Shown: positions 58,251 through 64,000 of the stretch, in pieces
How the letters are laid out: every line of letters begins with the position of its first letter
Position numbering within the stretch: the stretch's first letter is position 1
Source of the DNA: G965276765 sp965276765
GTDB taxonomy: Bacteria > Actinomycetota > Acidimicrobiia > Acidimicrobiales > Palsa-688
NCBI GenBank assembly: GCA_965276765.1
Contig: OZ255627.1
Location: 4,960,001-5,024,000, forward strand
Length of the DNA: 64,000 bases
Direction: 5' to 3'
Position numbers and translations under genes: made by a program
The notes under the pieces: generated by a model
Told to the model about the DNA's origin: nothing
What the model saw: the letters and a program-made list of their open reading frames with translations, nothing else
Databases searched by the model: none

Positions 58251-59774
58251 CCGGGGACCTCCTGGCGGTCGGGATCGAACGGCACCGTCAACGATAGAGG
58301 CAGCCGGACAGGTGACGTACCGTGCAGAATCCCGACAGACCCGATCGTCTACCACTCGAGCCGCGCCCGATGGGTCATCGCCGCTTCGGTGCTCGGATCC
58401 GGCATGGCCTCGCTCGACTCGACCGTGGTCGGCATCGCCCTGCCCGCGATCAAACGATCGTTCGGTAGCGGCGTGGGCACCCTCCAGTGGATCGTGACCG
58501 GTTACTCCCTCACCCTGGCCGCCTTTTTGCTGATCGGCGGCTCACTCGGCGACCATTACGGGCGGAGGAAGGTGTTTCTCCTCGGTGTCGTGTGGTTCGC
58601 CGTCGCCTCGGCGGGCTGCGGCCTGGCGCCCACGTCGAGCCTTCTCGTGGCGGCCAGGGTGCTCCAGGGGGTCGGCGGCGCCCTGCTGACGCCGGCCAGC
58701 CTGGCCATACTCCAGGCATCGTTCGTCGCCGCCGATCGGTCTCGGGCCATCGGCGCGTGGGCGGGGCTGGCCGGCGTGGCCACGGCCGCTGGGCCGCTCG
58801 TCGGCGGCTATCTCCTGTCGTTCACGTCGTGGCGCTGGGTGTTCTTCATCAACCTTCCGGTGGCGTTCGCGGTGGTCGCCCTGACGGTGCGCCACGTGCC
58901 GGAGTCGTCGGATCCTGACGCACGCGGGCGTGTCGACCGGCTCGGCGCCGCGCTCGCCGTCGTCTCCCTCAGCGGGCTCACCTACGGTCTCATCGAGGGC
59001 CCGAACGCCGGCTGGGGGTCGCCGGTGATCGTCGCTTCCCTGGTCGTTGCCGGGGCGGGAGCGACGGCGTTCATCTCGGTGGAACGCCGCCGGCGTCATC
59101 CCATGCTCCCGCTCGAGCTGTTCACGATCAGGCAGTTTGCCGCGGCCAACGCCGTGACCTTCCTCATCTACGGTGCCCTCGGGGGCGCCCTGTTCCTCCT
59201 GCCCGTCGAGCTGCAGCTCGTCGACGGCTACAGCGCCCTGCATGCCGGGCTCGCTCTGCTTCCTGTCACCGCCATCATGCTGGTGTTCTCGGCCCGCTCG
59301 GCTCGTCTGGCCTCCCGAATCGGGCCCAGGCTGCAGATGAGCGCCGGCCCCGTCGTGGTCGGCGTCGGGCTCGCCCTCCTCACCCGAGCTGCGACCGGCG
59401 ACGCCTATGTGACCCACGTGCTTCCCGCCGTGATCGTCTTCGGCTGCGGGCTCGCGATCACCGTGGCGCCCCTCACGGCGACCGCACTGGGCGCCTCGCC
59501 GGCGGAGCGAGCCGGGGTGGCCTCCGCGGTCAACAACGTGGTGGCCCGCTCGGCCGGCCTCGTGGCGGTGGCCGTCCTGCCGGTCGTGGCCGGCATCACC
59601 GGCGCCGGGGCGCTTGCTCCCGGCCCATTCGCCCATGGGTTTCGCTCCGCCGTGCTCATCGCCGCCGTGGCCTGCGGGGCGGGCGGGGTCCTCGCCGCCG
59701 TCGCCATCCGAAACCCGGAGCTCCCCCAGCCCGCATCACCGAAGGTCTTCGACCGGGGCCGACCCGTGGCATAG
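58245..59774 (+). CDS. MFS drug transporter, DHA2 (EmrB/QacA) type
   Basis: A 14-helix major facilitator. WVIAASVLGSGMASLDSTVV is helix 1; GSLGDHYGRRKVFLLG is motif A; helix 4-5 has RVLQGVGGALLTPASLAIL and GPLVGGYLLSFTSWRWVFFI, the DHA2 motif C. Proton-driven export of drugs or similar compounds is likely. The start is uncertain: ATG at 58245 is the first canonical codon and gives a hydrophilic 42-residue leader that overlaps the start of the divergent FAH gene. A better N-terminus would begin at an ATC at 58329, which follows TACCGT by 5 bases. Confidence 0.85.
   Translation: MHPGTSWRSGSNGTVNDRGSRTGDVPCRIPTDPIVYHSSRARWVIAASVLGSGMASLDSTVVGIALPAIKRSFGSGVGTLQWIVTGYSLTLAAFLLIGGSLGDHYGRRKVFLLGVVWFAVASAGCGLAPTSSLLVAARVLQGVGGALLTPASLAILQASFVAADRSRAIGAWAGLAGVATAAGPLVGGYLLSFTSWRWVFFINLPVAFAVVALTVRHVPESSDPDARGRVDRLGAALAVVSLSGLTYGLIEGPNAGWGSPVIVASLVVAGAGATAFISVERRRRHPMLPLELFTIRQFAAANAVTFLIYGALGGALFLLPVELQLVDGYSALHAGLALLPVTAIMLVFSARSARLASRIGPRLQMSAGPVVVGVGLALLTRAATGDAYVTHVLPAVIVFGCGLAITVAPLTATALGASPAERAGVASAVNNVVARSAGLVAVAVLPVVAGITGAGALAPGPFAHGFRSAVLIAAVACGAGGVLAAVAIRNPELPQPASPKVFDRGRPVA
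58318..58323 (+). promoter_or_regulatory. Putative -10 (TACCGT) inside the MFS reading frame
   Basis: TACCGT is followed by 5 bases and then in-frame ATC, CCG, ACA, GAC. If this is the promoter, the transcript would start too late for the ATG at 58245. Confidence 0.35.
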
Positions 59775-59799
59775 AAACCTCTGGTTGTATTGGTGCTCC

Positions 59800-60408
59800 A
59801 TGCTCGACCAGCCGATGCGCCGGGTGCTGCGCGCCCCGCTCGAAGGCGGAGCCCGTCGTCTCGCCGCCGTCGGTGTCTCGGCCGCGACGGTGACCGGCCT
59901 CGGTTTCACCGCCGGGGTGGCGGCCTGCGTCGCCGTGGCCTTCGGCTGGTGGTGGGTCGGCCTCGTGCTCTGGCTGGTCAATCGTGTCGCCGATGGCCTC
60001 GACGGACCAGTCGCCCGTATCCGGGGCGCCGACGACGCCGGCGGCTTCGTCGACATCGTCGCCGACTTCAGCGTCTACGGCGGGTTCGTCGTCGGTGTCG
60101 CCGTCGCCGTCCCCTCGGCTCGACTGGCGTGCGTGGTGCTGCTCTGCACCTACTACGTCTCCGGGACCTCCCTGCTCGCCCGGTCGTCGCTCGCCGAACG
60201 CAGGGGGGCGACGGCGGAAGACCGCTCCCTGCACTTCGTGGGTGGGCTGGCCGAAGGAAGCGAGACCATCATCGCCTACATCGCCTTTTGTCTGCTGCCC
60301 GGCCACGCCACCGTCATCGCCTGGGTGTTCGCGTCCATGGTGGCAGTCACCGCTCTCCAGCGGGTGACCGGTGCCATCCGCCTCCTGCGACTCCCCGTGG
60401 ACGGTTGA
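59800..60408 (+). CDS. CDP-alcohol phosphatidyltransferase family protein
   Basis: A 202-residue membrane enzyme. The signature DGLDGPVARIRGADDAGGFV and then DIVADFSVYG has the DG, AR and two final Asp ligands of the CDP-OH family, but with one residue less between AR and the Gly than in the textbook pattern. Membrane helices include VGVSAATVTGLGFTAGVAAC, WWWVGLVLWLVN and SETIIAYIAFCLLPGHATVI. Such proteins make phospholipids such as phosphatidylglycerol- or inositol-phosphate; the alcohol is unknown. Start ATG 59800. Confidence 0.85.
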   Translation: MLDQPMRRVLRAPLEGGARRLAAVGVSAATVTGLGFTAGVAACVAVAFGWWWVGLVLWLVNRVADGLDGPVARIRGADDAGGFVDIVADFSVYGGFVVGVAVAVPSARLACVVLLCTYYVSGTSLLARSSLAERRGATAEDRSLHFVGGLAEGSETIIAYIAFCLLPGHATVIAWVFASMVAVTALQRVTGAIRLLRLPVDG

Positions 60409-60412
60409 GGAG

Positions 60413-61804
60413 ATGAGCGCTGACTACGACGTGATCGTCATCGGCGGGGGTGCGGCCGGCCTGGCGGCGGCGCGTCACTCCGTCGCCATCGGAGCGACGA
60501 CGCTGCTGGTCCAGCAGGGGCCCGTCGGTGGTGACTGCACCTTCACCGGTTGCGTCCCTTCCAAGGCCGTGATCGAAGCGGCCGCGGGGGGTCACGGGTT
60601 CGATGACGCCATGGTGGCCGCCCGCCGGGCCATTGGCACCATCGCCGCCACCGAGGACGACGACGCCATACACGAAGAGGGAATCGACCTGCTCCACGGA
60701 TGGGCGACATTCGTGTCCCCACGGGAGGTCGATTGCAGCGGCCGCAGACTTGGGGCCACTCGTTTTGTCATCGCGACGGGCTCGCGCCCTGCGATCCCCC
60801 CGATCGAAGGGATCGGCAGTGTCGACTACCTGACCAACGAGACGATCTTCGACCTCCACGCTCGGCCCGATGACCTCGCCGTCCTAGGCGGTGGCGCCGT
60901 CGGCTGCGAGATGGGACAGGCCCTCGGTCGCCTCGGCTCGAGGGTCACGATCATCGAGCTCGCCGATCGGGTGCTCCCATCCGAAGAACCCGAGGCCTCT
61001 GCGGTTATCGCCGCAACCTTCGCGGGCGAGGGGATCGTGGTGAGAACGGGCCGCAGGACGGTCAGGGCCGACCGCCTCTCGTCCGGGCCTGGCCCAGCCG
61101 GAGCTACCACCCGCCTGTCATTCGACGACGGATCAGACCTCGTCGTCGACCGGGTACTCGTCGCCGCAGGCCGAGATCCGAGCGTCGCCGGCCTCGGCCT
61201 CGAGGCTGCGGGTGTGCGCACCGATAGGGATGGCTTCGTGAGGACCGATCGACACCTAGCCACGACCGGCGCGGGGATCTGGGCGGCGGGCGACGTCACC
61301 GGCCGAATGCTCACGACCCACGCCGCCGACGAGATGGGACGCATCGCGGCCCACAATGCGCTGTCTCGCCGAGCCCGCCGCTGGGACGACCGGGCGGTGC
61401 CGACGGTCACGTTCACCGATCCTGAGGTCGGGAGTGTCGGCGTGAGTGAGGCGGCTTCGGCTAGGGCTGGGCGCGGGGCCAGGGTCGCCTATCTACCGAT
61501 GAGCGAGGTGGATCGGGCGGTGATCGCAGGGAAGACCGGCGGGTTTGTGAAGCTCGTGGCTCGACCCCGTCCGGTCGTCGGCCACCGCGGTGGCGGTCGG
61601 TTGGTCGGGGCGACCGTGGTGGCGTCGCGCGGCGGCGAACTCATCCACGAGGCGGCGCTCGCCGTGCGCACCGGGATGTTCGCCGGGCGCCTGGCGCAGA
61701 CGGTCCACGCCTATCCGACCTGGTCGGTCGCCATGCGTCAGGCGGCGGCCCAGCTCGTCGTCGACACCGGACCGAGGCGGTCCCGACCGGCCGGCGGCGG
61801 ATAG
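60413..61804 (+). CDS. FAD-dependent pyridine nucleotide-disulfide oxidoreductase
   Basis: A 463-residue flavoprotein. IVIGGGAAGLAAARHSVAIG binds FAD; GGDCTFTGCVPSKAVIE has the redox pair C42 and C47 of the dihydrolipoamide dehydrogenase/mercuric reductase group; VLGGGAVGCEMGQALGRLGS binds NAD(P)H; IWAAGDVTGRMLTTHAADEM is the second FAD motif. The base motif near the end is HAYPTWSVAM instead of HxxHPTxSE, so the second His is a Tyr, as in some MerA-like or soluble transhydrogenase-like paralogues. Substrate unknown. ATG at 60413 lies 4 bases after the previous stop, with GAGGAG too close to be ideal. Confidence 0.85.
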   Translation: MSADYDVIVIGGGAAGLAAARHSVAIGATTLLVQQGPVGGDCTFTGCVPSKAVIEAAAGGHGFDDAMVAARRAIGTIAATEDDDAIHEEGIDLLHGWATFVSPREVDCSGRRLGATRFVIATGSRPAIPPIEGIGSVDYLTNETIFDLHARPDDLAVLGGGAVGCEMGQALGRLGSRVTIIELADRVLPSEEPEASAVIAATFAGEGIVVRTGRRTVRADRLSSGPGPAGATTRLSFDDGSDLVVDRVLVAAGRDPSVAGLGLEAAGVRTDRDGFVRTDRHLATTGAGIWAAGDVTGRMLTTHAADEMGRIAAHNALSRRARRWDDRAVPTVTFTDPEVGSVGVSEAASARAGRGARVAYLPMSEVDRAVIAGKTGGFVKLVARPRPVVGHRGGGRLVGATVVASRGGELIHEAALAVRTGMFAGRLAQTVHAYPTWSVAMRQAAAQLVVDTGPRRSRPAGGG

Positions 61805-61890
61805 GGGCCCAGCCGACCCGGTACACGGGGCTTCGGGGTATGCCCGCCGCGACGGCGAACGCATACGGCTCGTGCCGGCGCCCCGTTTGG

Positions 61891-61896
61891 CACAAT
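61891..61896 (+). promoter_or_regulatory. Putative -10 (CACAAT) of the phosphohexomutase gene
   Basis: CACAAT is followed by 7 bases and the ATG at 61904, without a ribosome site. Confidence 0.45.
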
Positions 61897-61903
61897 CGAG
61901 CCG

Positions 61904-63697
61904 ATGTCCCCTTCCCCGCCCGACCTTGATCGTCTTGTCGACGTCGTCGGTCGATGGATGGCAGACGACCCCGACCCGGCCAGCCGCGAGGAGCTTGGCG
62001 GTCTGCTGGCAGCCGGTCGGACCGACGAGCTGGCCGAGCGCTTTTCCGGGCCGCTGCGCTTCGGCACGGCCGGGCTCAGGGCGCCTCTCGGGGCCGGGCC
62101 GGCCAGGATCAACCGGGCGACGGTGCGTCGGGCCAGCGCCGGGCTGGCCGCCTATCTGCTCGCTCATGTGGCCGGGGCGGCCCGCCGCGGTGTGGTCATC
62201 GGCCGCGACGCGCGGCACGGCTCGGCGGTATTCGCCGATGAGGCGGCAGCCGTCATCGCCGGGGCCGGATTGCGCGTGGTCGAGCTTCCGGGCGATGTGC
62301 CTACCCCGCTGCTCGCCTTCGCCGTGCGTCATCTCGGCGCCGCGGCCGGCGTGATGATCACGGCAAGTCACAACCCTGCGACCGACAATGGTTACAAGGT
62401 GTACTGGTCCGACGGGGCCCAGATCGTTCCTCCGGTCGACGCCGGCATCGCCGCCGCCATGGACGCCGCTCCCGCGCTGGCGGACATCCCGCTGGCCCCG
62501 CGTGGAATGGTGGCGCGGACGGGGACCGATGGTGGGGCGGACGACGTGAAGGCTGCGTACGTGGACGCCATCGTCGCGGCAACGAGCCACGGCAGCGCCC
62601 GGGACGTCGTGGTCGCCTACACGCCCCTTCACGGTGTCGGCGCCGAGCTGCTCGGCTGGGCCTTCGCCGCCGCCGGGTTCGGTCCCCCTGCGGTGGTCCG
62701 CGCTCAGTCCGAGCCCGATCCCGATTTCCCGACGGTCACCCGGCCCAACCCGGAGGAGCCGGGGGCCCTCGACCTGGTGATCGCCGATGCCGGTCGGATC
62801 GACGCCGACATCGTGCTCGCCAACGATCCCGACGCCGACCGCCTCGGCGTCGCCATCCCCGACGGGGGCGGAGGGTGGCGGGTGCTTCGAGGCGACGAGG
62901 TGGGAGCGCTGCTCGCCGACCACCTCATCCGGCACTCCCCCGACGTCGCCGATCGCCTGCTCGTGACGACCGTCGCGTCGTCGACGCTGCTCCGAGCGAT
63001 GGCGGAGGCGGCCGGCGCCGCGTACGCCGAGACCCTCACCGGGTTCAAGTGGATCATGCGAGCGGCCGACGGGCGCCCCGGTCGCCGACTGCTGTTCGGC
63101 TACGAGGAGGCGATCGGCTACGCCGTGACCGATGTCGTGCGCGACAAGGACGGCATCTCGGCCGCGCTGGTGATGGCCGAGCTGGCGGCCGAGGCCAAGA
63201 TGGAAGGGCTCGGCCTCGGGGACCGCCTCGACGAGCTCGCCGTTCGCTTCGGGCTTCACGCCACCGACCAGTGGAACGTCGAGCTCACTGGAGGCGGCGG
63301 TGGGGCCGGGGGCGGGGCGGGAGCCGGGGGCGGGGCGGGAGCCGGGGGCGGTCGGCCGGACGTGGCCGAGACGATGGCGATAGTGCGATCGTCACCGCCC
63401 TCGTGGTTGGCCGGCCGTGCGGTCGTGGCCGTCGACGACCTCCTCGCCGGCCGGCGCTGTCGGTCCGACGGCAGTACCGAGCGCCTGACCTTCCCGGCGT
63501 CCGACGTGGTCGTGTGGCGCTGCGAGGACGAAACCAGGGTCGTGATACGGCCAAGCGGCACCGAGCCCAAACTGAAGGTGTATCTCCAGGTCGTCATTGC
63601 CGTCGAAGGCGGAAGCGACCTCCGGAAGGCGAGAGAGAGCTCGGTCGGCCAGTTGGCTCGACTGCGCGACGACACGAGAAGGGTACTGAGGCTGTGA
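61904..63697 (+). CDS. Phosphoglucomutase/phosphomannomutase
   Basis: A 597-residue alpha-D-phosphohexomutase. The phosphoserine loop is MITASHNPATDNGYKVYW with S155, the metal loop is LANDPDADRLGV, the sugar loop is FGYEEAIGY and the phosphate loop RPSGTEPKLKVYL. It interconverts hexose 1- and 6-phosphates, feeding nucleotide sugars and storage polymers. An unusual glycine-rich stretch (TGGGGGAGGGAGAGGG) separates domain 3 from domain 4; it is encoded by an 18-bp repeat. It precedes deoC with a GTGA overlap, which suggests a link to nucleoside salvage (phosphopentomutase-like activity is possible). Confidence 0.9.
   Translation: MSPSPPDLDRLVDVVGRWMADDPDPASREELGGLLAAGRTDELAERFSGPLRFGTAGLRAPLGAGPARINRATVRRASAGLAAYLLAHVAGAARRGVVIGRDARHGSAVFADEAAAVIAGAGLRVVELPGDVPTPLLAFAVRHLGAAAGVMITASHNPATDNGYKVYWSDGAQIVPPVDAGIAAAMDAAPALADIPLAPRGMVARTGTDGGADDVKAAYVDAIVAATSHGSARDVVVAYTPLHGVGAELLGWAFAAAGFGPPAVVRAQSEPDPDFPTVTRPNPEEPGALDLVIADAGRIDADIVLANDPDADRLGVAIPDGGGGWRVLRGDEVGALLADHLIRHSPDVADRLLVTTVASSTLLRAMAEAAGAAYAETLTGFKWIMRAADGRPGRRLLFGYEEAIGYAVTDVVRDKDGISAALVMAELAAEAKMEGLGLGDRLDELAVRFGLHATDQWNVELTGGGGGAGGGAGAGGGAGAGGGRPDVAETMAIVRSSPPSWLAGRAVVAVDDLLAGRRCRSDGSTERLTFPASDVVVWRCEDETRVVIRPSGTEPKLKVYLQVVIAVEGGSDLRKARESSVGQLARLRDDTRRVLRL
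63301..63353 (+). repeat. 18-bp G-rich in-frame repeat (about 2.9 copies)
   Basis: The unit CGGGAGCCGGGGGCGGGG starts at 63318 and 63336, with a partial copy at 63301. It encodes the glycine-rich linker of the phosphohexomutase. The plus strand G-runs may form quadruplexes. Confidence 0.75.
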
Positions 63698-64000
63698 CGA
63701 CAGGACACCGACCGACGGCGGCAGAGCTGGCTCTGATGATCGATCACACCCTGCTGCGCCCGGAGGCGACGGCCGAGGAGGTCGCCGCCCTGTGCGCAGA
63801 AGCCTGCCGACTCGGCGTCGGAGCCGTATGCGTTTCGGCCTCGCTCGTGGCCGTGGCCGCGGCCGAGCTGGCCGGGACGAAGATGGGTCTTGCGGCCGTC
63901 GTCGGGTTTCCCTCCGGCGCCCATCTGGCGTCGGTCAAGGCCGCAGAAGCGGCCCAAGCGGTAGCGGCAGGAGCGAACGAGATCGACATGGTGATCAATC
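63694..64000 (+). CDS. deoC: Deoxyribose-phosphate aldolase, N-terminal part
   Basis: The gene continues past the window. GTG at 63694 overlaps the phosphohexomutase stop (GTGA). The 102 visible residues include ALMIDHTLLRPEATAEEVAA, VGAVCVSASLVAVAAAELAG, AAVVGFPSGAHLASVKAAEA and NEIDMVIN, the first half of the DeoC TIM barrel, with the catalytic Asp region EIDMVIN at the very end. DeoC splits 2-deoxyribose 5-phosphate into acetaldehyde and glyceraldehyde 3-phosphate. Together with the upstream mutase this is a plausible deoxynucleoside salvage unit. Confidence 0.92.
   Translation, partial: MTTGHRPTAAELALMIDHTLLRPEATAEEVAALCAEACRLGVGAVCVSASLVAVAAAELAGTKMGLAAVVGFPSGAHLASVKAAEAAQAVAAGANEIDMVIN

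Noticed and set aside
1..64000. Insertion sequences, prophage or integrase genes
   Set aside because: No transposase, integrase, phage structural gene or terminal repeat pair was seen; gene density and strand pattern look like ordinary chromosome.

Overview
The window is GC-rich (about 70 percent G+C in most stretches) chromosomal DNA from an actinobacterium. Evidence: a near-exact relative of the mycothiol-dependent nitroreductase Rv2466c, the two tiny actinobacterial ribosomal proteins bS22 and bL37, an F420-dehydrogenase FrhB-type C-terminus, an actinobacterial RpiB with Glu as catalytic base, a MurA with Asp in the active-site loop as in Mycobacterium, and a large NAD-glutamate dehydrogenase. 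Gene content and the lack of any strong Streptomyces or Mycobacterium synteny that I recognise fit the class Acidimicrobiia, but this is inference. No insertion sequence, prophage, CRISPR array, rRNA or tRNA was seen.

Layout. 0-4 kb: end of an FrhB-like gene, an FAD oxidoreductase, and a divergent DNA-alkylation repair pair (Ada-AlkA fusion and Ogt) around a 42-bp inverted repeat; then the 32-codon bS22 gene. 4-9 kb (minus strand): metG, tatD, rsmA, ispE, and a DUF192-rsmI pair. 9-15 kb: fxsA, the 27-codon bL37 gene, a PfkB kinase divergent from aminopeptidase N, and a metallophosphoesterase. 15-20 kb: a Fur-family regulator with its own operator, rhodanese, xseA-xseB, a DEAD-box helicase and a channel-like membrane protein. 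20-26 kb: a MenC-like enzyme, a MurA homologue, an acyl-CoA dehydrogenase, rpiB and an RpiR regulator. 26-32 kb: NAD-glutamate dehydrogenase, a putative CdiA-CT-like nuclease with a small overlapping partner, an RsbW-like kinase and the mycothiol nitroreductase. 32-41 kb: an ABC exporter divergent from a MarR regulator, an SpoU methyltransferase, an S4 protein, a class III aminotransferase, membrane proteins and a gamma-glutamyltransferase-like enzyme. 41-49 kb: lon, a sugar nucleotidyltransferase, ychF, malic enzyme and a two-component system. 49-54 kb: methyltransferase, a cytochrome b/molybdopterin fusion oxidoreductase and a membrane protein as a tightly overlapping operon, then a glycosyltransferase divergent from a sugar epimerase. 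54-64 kb: an arylsulfotransferase, a FAH hydrolase-LarA operon, an MFS exporter, a CDP-alcohol phosphotransferase, a disulfide oxidoreductase, and phosphohexomutase-deoC.

Regulation. Many genes have a TAnnnT hexamer ending 6-9 nt before the start codon and no Shine-Dalgarno, which predicts leaderless mRNAs; other genes are coupled through GTGA or ATGA overlaps. Unexplained structure includes two copies of a 51-nt hairpin with compensatory base changes, each about 34 nt after a stop codon; several in-frame minisatellites; competing stems before lon; and a phased motif array at 44.3-44.5 kb. These are the most novel-looking items, together with the nuclease/partner pair at 29.4-30.5 kb.
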